Below, one piece after another: positions 1 to 8,848 of a stretch of DNA of 64,000 nucleotides (position 1 is its first letter; every line of letters starts with the position of its first letter). Position numbers and translations under genes: made by a program. The notes beneath the pieces were generated by a model. It made no database searches. It had not been told where the DNA came from and saw nothing but the letters and a program-made list of their open reading frames with translations. The DNA is from JANPLG01 sp964609085 (GTDB lineage Bacteria > Armatimonadota > SYMT01). The DNA lies in assembly GCA_964609085.1 (NCBI GenBank), contig CAZSRZ010000013.1, positions 1-64,000 of the forward strand, written 5' to 3'.

Positions 1-857
1 GGGGAATCGGGCGCCACTTTGAGGGCTTCCTCGTAGCTGGCGAGTGCCTCGGTGATCATGGTGAGTCGCGTGTAGGCGGACGCGAGCAGGAGGTGCGGGG
101 TCGGGCTCTCCGGGCGGGCGGCGTGGTCGCGCTTGCACCATGCCTCTATGTCCGCCAGGGCCCGGTTTTCCGCGTCGGTCAGAATCCTGAGCAGGGCGGA
201 GGTGGTCTGTACCAGGTCGCCGGTGTCGGAGATGGCGCTGGCTGTCCAGACGTAGACCACACCCGGGCGGACCTTCCCCGAGGGGACGGCGACGTCGCGG
301 GTCTGCGCCGGGAACGACTGCCGCCAGACGACGCGTTCCCCGGAAAAGATGCTGACCTCCACCTCTTTCGCATCGATGGGCCCGCTCCAACGGAGCTGCA
401 CCGGGGTTGTACGGACAGCGCCGTTGGGCGACGGGTCGCGCGGGCCATTTCCGCCGCCCCTGACGACGAAGCCAAGGATGCGGCTGTTGTCGCTGGACGC
501 GGACTGCCCGAGCGACAGCGGGGGCAGGCGGACGGGGGCCGGACCGCTTCTCGCCCGCACGGCGGCCGCGAGGATCTCTGCCTGACTTCCCGCAACCAGT
601 CGGAACCGGAGCCCGCTCGCCAGGTAAACCACCTCCGCCTGACCATCCTTGCCCGTACGGACGACGTCCCCCGCGCGGAGCGGGTAGAGGAGGGCGACGC
701 GGACCGGGGCGGCCTTGCCTCGGACCATGGAGACCTGGCCCGTCACCTCCACCACGTGGGCAACCGGTCCGGGCGCGGGCTTTCCCCCCGCCCTCGCAGA
801 TGAAGCTCCAGCGATGACGAGCATCGTGAGGGTCAGCAGCTTCGTTGCGGCGCGCAT
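1..857 (-). CDS. Secreted FecR-like domain protein with TPR-like tail (partial)
   Basis: I translated the minus strand by hand from an ATG at 857; the frame stays open to base 1, so the C-terminus lies outside the window. Residues 1-24 form a signal peptide ending in SARA. Residues ~35-95 look like a FecR domain (VVEVTGQVSMVRG, then LRAGDVVRTGKDGQAEV). A beta-rich segment follows (~130-215), and the last ~60 residues resemble a tetratricopeptide repeat (LLLASAYTRLTMITEALASY). The start is supported by AAGGAG 6-7 nt upstream, which lies inside the end of the cyclase gene. The two genes overlap by 25 bp, so translation is probably coupled. FecR-domain proteins often sit beside CHASE2 cyclases; a shared envelope-sensing role is inference. 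Confidence 0.85.
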   Translation of the reverse strand, partial: MRAATKLLTLTMLVIAGASSARAGGKPAPGPVAHVVEVTGQVSMVRGKAAPVRVALLYPLRAGDVVRTGKDGQAEVVYLASGLRFRLVAGSQAEILAAAVRARSGPAPVRLPPLSLGQSASSDNSRILGFVVRGGGNGPRDPSPNGAVRTTPVQLRWSGPIDAKEVEVSIFSGERVVWRQSFPAQTRDVAVPSGKVRPGVVYVWTASAISDTGDLVQTTSALLRILTDAENRALADIEAWCKRDHAARPESPTPHLLLASAYTRLTMITEALASYEEALKVAPDS

Positions 858-2665
858 GGCGACTCCTTCCCGATCGGCTGCCCTTCTTCGAGCAACTCGT
901 AAGCCTTCACCTCGGCGGAGAACCCCTTGACCAGAATCTCGTGCAGACGCGCCGCTGGCCGGCGGCTCAGGTGACGGTACGTCTCCTCCCCGAGGAGGAG
1001 ATTGGTGCCCAGTTCCCGGTTCGCCGTCTCCAGCCGCGCGGCAAGGTTCACCGCACTTCCGATAACTGTATAGTCCCGCAGCGACTGGCTGCCTATGCAA
1101 CCCACCACAACCTCTCCGCTATTGACGCCGATTCCGATGCGGAGTTCCGGGCGTCCGGCCGCGAGCCGGCGCTGGTTCATCGCCGTCACCGTGCGCAGCA
1201 TCTCTTGCGCTGCGCCCACCGCACGGTCGGCGTGGTCGTCCTGGCCCGTGGGGGAGTTCCAAAAGGCCATCAGCCCATCCCCGAGGTACTTGTTCAGCGT
1301 TCCGCCGGTGTGGAGGACGCAGTCCGACACGCAGCCGAAGAACTCATTCAGGGCTTCCACGACCTCTTCTGGGTCGAGCCGGTCCGAGAGCGGGGTGAAC
1401 TCCCGGATGTCCGCGAAGAGGATCGACATCACCCGGCGCTGCCCCCCAAGGGCACCCAGTTTGGGATCGCTGAGGAGTTGGTCCACCACCGTCTTGCTGA
1501 CATGACGGCCGAACACCGACTCCACGTGGGCGCGACGCCGGCGTTCATCGGCGGCGCGGCAAGCTGCTTCGCCTGCCCAGGCCAGCGCGATACCCAGATA
1601 CGGACCGGCGACCGGCAGCCACCAACCTCGGCGATAGGATTGGAACCCGATGAACGCCCACAGGACAGCCAGCGCGACGCCGCTGAGGGACCCGAGCTGT
1701 GGCGAGAGCCGGATGAAAAGGAACGAGCCGAGGAGGGCGATCACCGCGGTCAGGACCCCCTCGGCTACGGGGTCCGCCCGACGTATCGGTGCGCCGTCCA
1801 GGATGGTAGCGAGCGCATTCGCCTGCACCTCCACGCCGGCGTAGCGCCGGCCTGCAGGCCCGAGATGGATATCGTTGTTGCCATCGTAGGTGGCGCCGAC
1901 CAGCAGAGTGCTCCCCCGGAGCATCTCCCGCTGCTGAGGGGTCAGGCGTCCGTCCGCCAACGCCTGGTACGAGACCCTGGGGAAACTGCCCGGAGGGCCG
2001 AGATAGTTGACCAGGAAGCGTCCGGACTTCCCGGCGCTTCCCCCCAACACCCGGTCAACCGGCTTCCCGAGTATGCGGGCAGCGATGAGGGGCGCGAATG
2101 CGGGTCGCTTGCGCTCTCCGTCCGCGGCGAAGAGGATGGCCTCGCGCACGCTGCCGTCGGCGGCGTAGACCGCGTCGGCCGAACCGAGATTGCCGACCGA
2201 GGAGGGCAGGGCGAGCAGCGCGGGGATGGGCCGCGTCGCGCCCACTGACGAGAGGACGACGTTACCCTTCAGCAGCGCGATGGCGAATTGGCGATCGGGG
2301 CGGCGCTCTACGGGGATCCGGAACTCACGCTCCAGCCAGTTATCGGTATCCACGGCATGGATGAAGTCGAGTCCGACCCAGCCCACCCCAAGGCGGCGGG
2401 CCTCCGTGAGCGCCCGTGCGTGGTGCGCACCCCAGACGATCATCGGGTCGGACCATGCGGCGAGGGTGCGGTTGTCGATCTCGGCCAGGACGATCCGGGC
2501 CTGTGACGCTCGTCGGCCGCGGATCCTCAAGAAGGCATCTTGCGCCTGGAGTTCCAGCCTGTCTACCGCCCGCCACCCCGCAATCAGCCCCGCAGCCAGG
2601 GCTACGGCGACCGCGGCGACCAGGGAGAGGGCGCGGGATCCGGCACGTCCGTCACCTTCGGCCAT
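833..2665 (-). CDS. CHASE2-domain adenylate cyclase (class III)
   Basis: 610 residues. A first membrane segment (~12-30) is followed by an extracytoplasmic CHASE2 sensor domain (~35-290), a cluster of three membrane segments (~300-368) and a C-terminal class III cyclase domain (~405-590). Metal-binding aspartates are in FADIREFT (D419) and LGDGLMAFW (D463). Lys459 (TLNKYLGDG) and Asp531 (DYTVIGSAVN) are the adenine-selecting pair, and Asn540/Arg544 (NLAARLE) are the transition-state residues. The sequence therefore predicts cAMP rather than cGMP. The cyclase domain is intact, so a homodimer should be active. It overlaps the downstream FecR-like gene by 25 bp. A Crp-family regulator at 26046-26735 is a plausible receptor, but that link is inferred. 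Confidence 0.95.
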   Translation of the reverse strand: MAEGDGRAGSRALSLVAAVAVALAAGLIAGWRAVDRLELQAQDAFLRIRGRRASQARIVLAEIDNRTLAAWSDPMIVWGAHHARALTEARRLGVGWVGLDFIHAVDTDNWLEREFRIPVERRPDRQFAIALLKGNVVLSSVGATRPIPALLALPSSVGNLGSADAVYAADGSVREAILFAADGERKRPAFAPLIAARILGKPVDRVLGGSAGKSGRFLVNYLGPPGSFPRVSYQALADGRLTPQQREMLRGSTLLVGATYDGNNDIHLGPAGRRYAGVEVQANALATILDGAPIRRADPVAEGVLTAVIALLGSFLFIRLSPQLGSLSGVALAVLWAFIGFQSYRRGWWLPVAGPYLGIALAWAGEAACRAADERRRRAHVESVFGRHVSKTVVDQLLSDPKLGALGGQRRVMSILFADIREFTPLSDRLDPEEVVEALNEFFGCVSDCVLHTGGTLNKYLGDGLMAFWNSPTGQDDHADRAVGAAQEMLRTVTAMNQRRLAAGRPELRIGIGVNSGEVVVGCIGSQSLRDYTVIGSAVNLAARLETANRELGTNLLLGEETYRHLSRRPAARLHEILVKGFSAEVKAYELLEEGQPIGKESPCAPQRSC

Positions 2666-2985
2666 GCATTACCAGTTGCATCCCGGCCCCCGAGTTGGGG
2701 CTGGGGGTACGGCTCGATTTGCTGGGTCGTGGCGGAGCATCGGCCGATTCTGCCTGTGGGGAGAGGAGTGACGCTCTGCTATTGGCCACGGCCCCGGATC
2801 GGTCCTGCCCCTCTCGGCAAGTGGCGGACCGGCGATCCCATGCCGGGCAGGCGGTGCGGCCAGTGGACGGCAGCCGACCGATTTCCAGGCTCGTGTCCCC
2901 CGGTCCGTCCCCGGATCCATCGTGTATGATGGTCCGTCCGCCCGTCGCCGACCGATGGTGATGACTTCCGACCGGCCCCAGATCC
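2666..2985. other. Divergent intergenic region without a gene
   Basis: These 320 bases separate the cyclase gene (leftward) from the RNA methyltransferase gene (rightward), so they should hold promoters for both. Short open frames exist on both strands but none has convincing codon use or a ribosome binding site. A TATGAT hexamer at 2925-2930 could be a -10 box for the rightward gene, but I see no -35 box at the proper distance. No repeat or strong hairpin was noticed. Confidence 0.5.
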
Positions 2986-4197
2986 ATGCCCCGCGACACA
3001 CCTGCCGCCCTCACCTTTTTTGCTCCCTGCCCCCGGGGTCTGGAGCCCTGCCTGCTGGCGGAAATCCAGGCGGCGGGCGGCACCGATTCGGAGGCAGTGC
3101 CCGGCGGTGCCCACTTCCGTGGTGCGTGGACCGTCTGTTACCGGCTGAACCTGACCAGCCGGATCGCCACGCGGGTTCTGTGGCGGGTGGCGCGAGGTCC
3201 CTATCGGGATGAGGCCGACGTCTACCGACTGGTGCACGCACAGCCGTGGCTCGAGTGGTTCGACGTAAACCGGACCATCCGCGTCTACGTCACGGCCGTG
3301 CACTCGCCCCTTCGCAGCCTGGAGTGGATCACGATCCATATCAAGGACGCCCTCTGCGCCAAATGCACTGAGACACGAGGCGCGCGTCCTACCGTGAACA
3401 CGGAGGCTCCGGACGTGCGGATCCACGCGTTCTTCGATGCCACGCACGTCACTCTTTACCTCGATACCTCGGGGGACCCGCTGTTCAAGCGCGGTTATCG
3501 GGCATCCAGCGCCGAGGCTCCACTCAAGGAGAACCTGGCGGCGGGATTGCTTCAGCTCGCCGGGTGGACACCCGGAACGCCGCTGCTTGACCCGATGTGC
3601 GGCAGCGGCACGATCTTGATTGAGGCCGCGCAGATGGCCCTGGGGATCGCGCCGGGTTCCGCACGCACCTTCGGCTTCGAGAAGCTGAAGCGCCACGACC
3701 CCATCGCGTGGCGGCGTATCCGGCAGCAGGTGGTCAGTCAGGCGATGCCGGTTCGCGATCTCCCGATATTCGGCTGCGACATCAGCCCGCGCGAGATCCG
3801 GACCGCCGAGGAGAATCTGGCGAAGGCTGATCTGACGGGCGCCGTTCGTCTCAAGGTAGCCGACATTCGGTCGATCAAAGCGCCGATGGACTCCGGGACC
3901 ATGATCACGAACCCGCCGTACGGAGTCCGCCTTAGCTCGCGAGAATCGCTGGCGGAATTCTACCCCCAGCTCGGCACCTTGCTGAAGCGGGAGTTCGCAG
4001 GCTGGAATTGTTTCATCTTGAGCGCCGACCCGGATCTGGCCCGCACATTGGGCCTGCGGCCGTCGCGCCGCACGCCGTTGTTCAACGGGGCGATTGAGTG
4101 CCGCTTGCTGGAGTACCGGATGGTCGCCGGCTCACTCCGTCCGCCGCGCCCGGAGCCGGCGGAAGACGCAGCCCCGCCCCCTCCGGCCGCAGACTAG
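2986..4197 (+). CDS. THUMP-domain class I RNA methyltransferase (RlmL/Trm14-like)
   Basis: 403 residues. The N-terminal ~150 residues match the ferredoxin-like plus THUMP module of the RlmL/YpsC family (FFAPCPRGLEPCLLAEI at the start). The Rossmann methyltransferase domain has the SAM-binding motif LLDPMCGSGTILIEAA and the catalytic NPPYGVRL motif of N2-guanine methyltransferases. RlmL homologues make m2G in 23S rRNA and archaeal/eukaryotic relatives methylate tRNA, so the substrate cannot be fixed from sequence. It lacks the second (RlmK) methyltransferase domain of the E. coli fusion, as is usual outside gammaproteobacteria. Its stop codon overlaps that of the convergent desaturase gene in the palindrome CTAG. 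Confidence 0.93.
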   Translation: MPRDTPAALTFFAPCPRGLEPCLLAEIQAAGGTDSEAVPGGAHFRGAWTVCYRLNLTSRIATRVLWRVARGPYRDEADVYRLVHAQPWLEWFDVNRTIRVYVTAVHSPLRSLEWITIHIKDALCAKCTETRGARPTVNTEAPDVRIHAFFDATHVTLYLDTSGDPLFKRGYRASSAEAPLKENLAAGLLQLAGWTPGTPLLDPMCGSGTILIEAAQMALGIAPGSARTFGFEKLKRHDPIAWRRIRQQVVSQAMPVRDLPIFGCDISPREIRTAEENLAKADLTGAVRLKVADIRSIKAPMDSGTMITNPPYGVRLSSRESLAEFYPQLGTLLKREFAGWNCFILSADPDLARTLGLRPSRRTPLFNGAIECRLLEYRMVAGSLRPPRPEPAEDAAPPPPAAD

Positions 4198-5282
4198 CCG
4201 TGGCTGGACGCACGGGCACGGCTGCGGAGCCGCCGCTGCAGATCGCCGAAGCTGATCATCCGGTTGCCGTCCTCGTCCCATAGGTGGAAGAAGAGGCACT
4301 TCAGGCTCTCGCGGAACGTGAGCGGGTTCGTCACCTGCACCTCGGGCACCTCGTCGTAGCAGCGCTGCAGGCTGTAGTTGGGGATGCGAGGACGCAAGTG
4401 GTGGATGTGGTGAAGACCGATGTTGCCGGTGAACCACTGCAGCACTGGATGGAGGCGATAGTAGGAACTCCCCTCCAGGGCAGCCTTGCCCGGGTCCCAG
4501 GTGGCGTGGCGAGCCCAGTAGACCTCCTCATACTGGTGCTGCACGTAAAACAACCAGACGCCCCCCGTGCCCGCGATCCACATCATCGGGAGTTGGATCA
4601 TCAGGTAGGTCTGCCAGCCGATGGTGAAGCACGCCAGGGTGACGAGCGCGGCAATCACCAGGTCCGCCACGAAGACGCTGCTCCGTTCTCGGGAACGGGA
4701 GCCTGGACGGGGGACGCGATGTCCGACCAGGAACATCAGTGGTGGGCCGAGCACCAACAAGAAAAACGGGTGTCGAAAGCACCGGTAGGCGAATCGGATG
4801 TACCACGGTGCGGCGAGAAATTCGTCGACCGTCATCGTCCAGATATCGCCGCGCCCGCGCCGATCCAGGTCACCCGAAGTGGCGTGGTGCTGGTTGTGCG
4901 GATGCTGCCAGCTCTCGTAGGCAGTGAAGGTCAGGATTCCGGCCAGATAGCCAAACCACACGTTGCCGCGTCGCGAGGGGAAGAACGAGCCGTGGCAGCA
5001 GTCGTGGAAGAAGATGAAGATCCGTATGAGCAACCCGGCGCTCAGCGCGATGAGGGGGAGCACCGACCAGTAGGGCATCCCGGATCTCAGCATGCCGACC
5101 ATGACGCACCAGAGCCCAAGGTAGGGCAGCAGTGTGTTCGCGATCTGACCGGCTGCCTGAGGCGTGCTCGCCTTCTCGTACTTCGCCAGGCCACGGTACC
5201 AGGCGGTGCGGACGATCGGCTCGCCGATGTCGCACGGTGGAGGGGCCCCGGCTGTGTCGGGGCTTGGGATTTCAGTCAGCAT
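4194..5282 (-). CDS. Membrane fatty acid desaturase
   Basis: 362 residues. The three histidine boxes that bind the di-iron centre are present: HDCCHGSFF (after the first hydrophobic pair), HPHNQHHATSGD, and HHIHHLRPRIPNY near the C-terminus. The hydrophobic segments around them are those of the integral-membrane FADS family (delta-12-like, DesA type). The enzyme should introduce a double bond into acyl chains using O2 and an electron donor; regiospecificity cannot be read from sequence. No ferredoxin or reductase gene is adjacent. It is transcribed divergently from the esterase gene at 5522 and converges on the RNA methyltransferase, with overlapping stop codons. Confidence 0.95.
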   Translation of the reverse strand: MLTEIPSPDTAGAPPPCDIGEPIVRTAWYRGLAKYEKASTPQAAGQIANTLLPYLGLWCVMVGMLRSGMPYWSVLPLIALSAGLLIRIFIFFHDCCHGSFFPSRRGNVWFGYLAGILTFTAYESWQHPHNQHHATSGDLDRRGRGDIWTMTVDEFLAAPWYIRFAYRCFRHPFFLLVLGPPLMFLVGHRVPRPGSRSRERSSVFVADLVIAALVTLACFTIGWQTYLMIQLPMMWIAGTGGVWLFYVQHQYEEVYWARHATWDPGKAALEGSSYYRLHPVLQWFTGNIGLHHIHHLRPRIPNYSLQRCYDEVPEVQVTNPLTFRESLKCLFFHLWDEDGNRMISFGDLQRRLRSRARASSHG

Positions 5283-5521
5283 CTAGCACAACCGTCAGTC
5301 GAGAGAGTTGCGCGGCCGGTGGGCGGGCGACGCATCGCCTCCATCCCGGCACGCCGGCACAACGATAGCATACCCGAATCGTCGGTTGCCCAAACCATGC
5401 GCCACAGTGACCACCCTTCGGACGAGACCGGAGGCACCGGAGCGCGCATACCGACGCCGCTCCGATCCGGGGCACTGAACAGCCGCTCGCCGGACGCGGT
5501 ATCCTGATCGGGGGTTGCTCC

Positions 5522-8011
5522 ATGAGGCTGCGGCAGGGATCGTTGGTTTGGGCGGCGCTGGCCGCGATTACGGCGGGGATGGCACCGGCGCAGACGCCAG
5601 CGGATACTGCTGGCGCACGTGACATCGTGCCGCGCGATTACCTGGTGCTGCCCACCGGCGGCGGACGCGGGGGCAGGAGCTCACTGCCGACCGATCCCTA
5701 CCTGGCGGAGCTGGCGCGAGGCGGCGGGCTCTCCCCACGGGCAGGCGACCTGGTCCCCAGCATCTCCGGCGCTCGCCGCGCTTGGAGCGCAGCCCAGGCC
5801 GCAGCCGACGGCACCCTCAACCTGCGAGGCGGCTACGCCCTCACGGAAGTCGTCCTTGAGGCCGCTGGGGTCTATCTCCTGGAGGCTCGGGGGCACTCCT
5901 CCGCGCTCGTAAATGGGGAGCCGCACACCGGCGATCCTTACGGCACGGGCTACGTTCGCCTCCCGGTCGCGCTACGGGCGGGCCGCAACACCCTGCTACT
6001 CCAGCCGGCGGGGCGGGGGCCGATGTCCCTCAAGCTGGTGCCCGCTCCCCGCCCCGCGTTGCTGCACGGTGGCGACCTGACGTTGCCCGACCTTCGTCGA
6101 GGCCACCGGGGCGAGATGTGGGGCGCAGTTGTGATTGCCAACTGCTCCTCTCAACCGCTCACCGACACCATCCTTCGGTCCTCCCTGGACTCCAGTTCGC
6201 GGCGGACCACCGTGCCGACGATCCCCCCCCTCGCATGCTTCAAAGCTGCTTTCCGGCTGGATGGACAGTCGCCGGCGAAGGGCAACACCTCGCCGCTCCG
6301 GCTGACGTTGGAGCGCGGGGGTCGTGAAGTCGATCGCCTGGATTCATCCCTGCGCGTCCGTGAGCTGAACCAGACATACAAGGTTACTTTCCGCAGCGAC
6401 ATCGACGGCAGTATCCAGTACTACGCTGTGAATCCGGCCTCGTCGCCCACCACGGGTCGCCCGCCCGCGCTCTTCCTTAGCCTGCACGGGGCAGGCGTGG
6501 AAGCGATCGGTCAGGCCGACGCGTACTCGCCGAAGAGCTGGGGCCACCTGGTGGCACCGACCAACCGGAGGCCCTTTGGCTTCGACTGGGAGGATTGGGG
6601 CCGAGAGGACGCGATGGAGGTGCTGGAGCACGCTCGGGCCACGCTGGGCACGGATCCGGCGCGGACCTACCTGACCGGCCATTCGATGGGCGGACACGGC
6701 ACGTGGCATCTCGGGGTCACCTACCCGGACCGCTTTGCATGCGTGGCTCCGAGCGCCGGTTGGGTCAGCTTCGCGTCCTACGCTGGAGGTGCGCCACGGC
6801 CGCCCGCGCCCAGTGCGCTGGAGGAGCTGCTGCTGCGGTCGAGCCACTCCAGCGACACACTCGGGTTGATCCGCAACCTTTCCGGCGTGGGTGTCTACGT
6901 GCTGCATGGCGACGCCGACGACAACGTGCCGGTCGGCCAGGCCCGCACGATGCGAGAGCAGCTCACCACCTTCCACCACGACTGGTCCTATTTCGAGCAG
7001 CCCGGCGCGGGGCATTGGTGGGACGCCTCGGAAGAGCCTGGGGCGGACTGCGTCGACTGGGCACCGATGTTCGACCTCTTCGCACGTCGCAGCATTCCGG
7101 ATGCGCTGAGCGTGCGTCAGATCGACTTTCGGACGGCGAGCCCGGGGATCTCATCGCGGCGGCACTGGGCGGAGATCGTCGCCGTGGAGAAGCAAGGGGA
7201 GCCCGCAGCCGTCTCCGTTCGGTTTGACCCGGGCCGGGGCCTCTTCGAAGGGAAGACCGAAAACGTCGCCCGGCTCACCCTGGGTAGAGCCCGTTTCGCA
7301 CCTCGTTCGCCGCTCCGACTGGTGCTCGACGGCGACAAGCTGGAGTCCGTCCCCGCGCCGGCCACGGGGGATCTGCATCTGGAGAGGAGTGCGGGCCGCT
7401 GGTCGGTGGTCGTGGGTTTCCCCGCGGGTGACAAGTCGCCCGCACGCACCGGAACGATCAAGCAAGGGTTCCGCCGCCGCGTGGTGCTGGTCTATGGCAC
7501 ACGAGGCACCCCCGAGCAGAATGCGTGGTCGCTGGCCAAAGCTCGGTTCGATGCGGAGCAGTTCTGGTATCGGGGCAACGGCGCGATGCAGTTGACGGCG
7601 GACACGGAGTTCGACCCCGCGCGAGACCGTGATCGCAGCGTTGTCCTGTACGGGAATGCAGAGACGAACGCCGCATGGGGGCCCCTGTTGGGCGACAGCC
7701 CGGTACAGGTCCGCCGAGCGCACGTACAGGTGGGGACCCGCAGGGTCGACGGCCCCGACCTGGCCTGCCTCGTCACCCGCCCGCGCCCAGGCAGCACCGT
7801 CGCCACCGTCACCGCCATCGGAGGGACAGGCCTGGTGGGGATGCGACTCACCGATCGCCTGCCCTACTTCGTCAGCGGCACCGGCTATCCGGACTGCATG
7901 GTCTTCGGTGCCGACGCCTTCGAGCGCGGAATCGCCGGTGTTCGCGCTGCCGGGTACTTCGGGAATGACTGGGCGGTGCCGTCCGGCGAGTGGGTGTGGT
8001 CCGGCCAATAG
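5522..8011 (+). CDS. Large secreted alpha/beta-hydrolase (esterase/PHB-depolymerase-like)
   Basis: 829 residues with a signal peptide (residues 1-23, ending MAPAQ). The first ~300 residues are beta-rich and unassigned. The catalytic domain begins near 300 (LFLSLHGAGVEAIG) and carries the nucleophile elbow GHSMGGHGTW, the acid in HGDADDNVP and the histidine in GAGHWWD, so the Ser-Asp-His triad is complete. The fold class includes feruloyl/acetyl-xylan esterases and prolyl oligopeptidase-like proteins. A ~300-residue C-terminal region follows. The same layout recurs in the shorter protein at 59058-61010, so the two are probably paralogues. The substrate is unknown; extracytoplasmic ester or peptide hydrolysis is inferred. 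Confidence 0.9.
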   Translation: MRLRQGSLVWAALAAITAGMAPAQTPADTAGARDIVPRDYLVLPTGGGRGGRSSLPTDPYLAELARGGGLSPRAGDLVPSISGARRAWSAAQAAADGTLNLRGGYALTEVVLEAAGVYLLEARGHSSALVNGEPHTGDPYGTGYVRLPVALRAGRNTLLLQPAGRGPMSLKLVPAPRPALLHGGDLTLPDLRRGHRGEMWGAVVIANCSSQPLTDTILRSSLDSSSRRTTVPTIPPLACFKAAFRLDGQSPAKGNTSPLRLTLERGGREVDRLDSSLRVRELNQTYKVTFRSDIDGSIQYYAVNPASSPTTGRPPALFLSLHGAGVEAIGQADAYSPKSWGHLVAPTNRRPFGFDWEDWGREDAMEVLEHARATLGTDPARTYLTGHSMGGHGTWHLGVTYPDRFACVAPSAGWVSFASYAGGAPRPPAPSALEELLLRSSHSSDTLGLIRNLSGVGVYVLHGDADDNVPVGQARTMREQLTTFHHDWSYFEQPGAGHWWDASEEPGADCVDWAPMFDLFARRSIPDALSVRQIDFRTASPGISSRRHWAEIVAVEKQGEPAAVSVRFDPGRGLFEGKTENVARLTLGRARFAPRSPLRLVLDGDKLESVPAPATGDLHLERSAGRWSVVVGFPAGDKSPARTGTIKQGFRRRVVLVYGTRGTPEQNAWSLAKARFDAEQFWYRGNGAMQLTADTEFDPARDRDRSVVLYGNAETNAAWGPLLGDSPVQVRRAHVQVGTRRVDGPDLACLVTRPRPGSTVATVTAIGGTGLVGMRLTDRLPYFVSGTGYPDCMVFGADAFERGIAGVRAAGYFGNDWAVPSGEWVWSGQ

Positions 8012-8101
8012 CACGGCTGCCGCATGGGCCGTCTTCCTCGCGCCCTTAGCGTTGGATGCTCCAGGGGCCGCCTCGCGTTCCCCGCTTGTCGGTCCGACTG
8101 G

Positions 8102-8803
8102 TTTAACGCAGAGACGCAGAGGGGAACTCTGGACCGTCTTCTTTGCGCCTTCGCGTTGAACGAGCTCGGGGCACCGTCATCGGCAGCCTCCTCGCGTCAC
8201 CAGATGTCGGTCTGGCTGATTTAACGCAAAGGCGCAAAGACGCAGAGACGCAAAGGAATTCCACGCTGTCTTCCTTGCGGCATCCTGGCTTCGCGCCTTT
8301 GCGTTGAAGGCTCCAGAAGCTCGCCGACGCGCAGCCTCCTCACGTTCCAGCTTGTCGGTCCGACTGGTTCAACGCAGAGGCGCAAGGGGAACTCCGGTCC
8401 ATCTTCTTTGCGCCTTCGCGTCTTTGCGCCTTTGCGTTGAAGACTCCCGAAGCTCGCTGACGCGCAGCCTCCTCACGTTCCCTCTCGTCCCCGCTTTTCG
8501 GCCCGACTGATTTAGCGCAGAGACGCAGAGGCGCAAGGGGACCTCTGGACCGTCTTCCTTGCGCCTTCGCGTCTTTGCGCCTTTGCGTTGAAGGCTCCAG
8601 AAGCTCGCCAGCGCGCAGCCTCCTCACGTCCCTCACGTCCCCGCTTTTCGGCCTGACTGATTTATCGCCAAGACGCAGAGGCGCAAAGAAACTCCGCTGG
8701 CTACCTGCGCCTTCGCGTCTTTGCGTCGAAGGCTCCACGACCCCGGCGGCGGGCAGCCTTTCCTCACGCGTTCGCCCCTTGCGTTGAACGGTCTCGGGGC
8801 ACC
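8102..8803. repeat. Cluster of five palindromic octamer-based repeats
   Basis: Five similar units start near 8102, 8220, 8368, 8511 and 8661 (spacings 118, 148, 143 and 150 bp). Each unit has a left arm made of octamers of the form RCGCARAG, a spacer of roughly 20-35 bp, and a right arm that is the imperfect reverse complement (built on CTTTGCGCC and CTTTGCGTTGAA). Linkers between units are also conserved (GGCTCCAGAAGCTCGC, GCGCAGCCTCCTCACGT). A lone right-arm end remains at 8776-8789, and the phrase CTCGGGGCACCG occurs after the first unit and at the far edge. Open frames here read as AKAQRR-type low-complexity peptides and are not genes. Similar repeats are dispersed in many environmental bacterial genomes. 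Confidence 0.9.
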
Positions 8804-8848
8804 GCCGTGGGGTAGGCGCGGACTCGAGATTGAACTGCGGAACGTGGG

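Noticed and set aside
845..2248. A 467-codon plus-strand frame opposite the cyclase gene
   Set aside because: The minus strand carries a clear CHASE2 cyclase; the plus frame is an antisense artefact.
8340..8738. A 132-codon minus-strand frame rich in AKAQRR-like peptides
   Set aside because: It is the translation of the octamer repeats, a common false gene in genomes with such repeats.
8102..8803. CRISPR array
   Set aside because: Units are palindromic, 118-150 bp apart, with conserved rather than unique linkers, and no cas gene is present.
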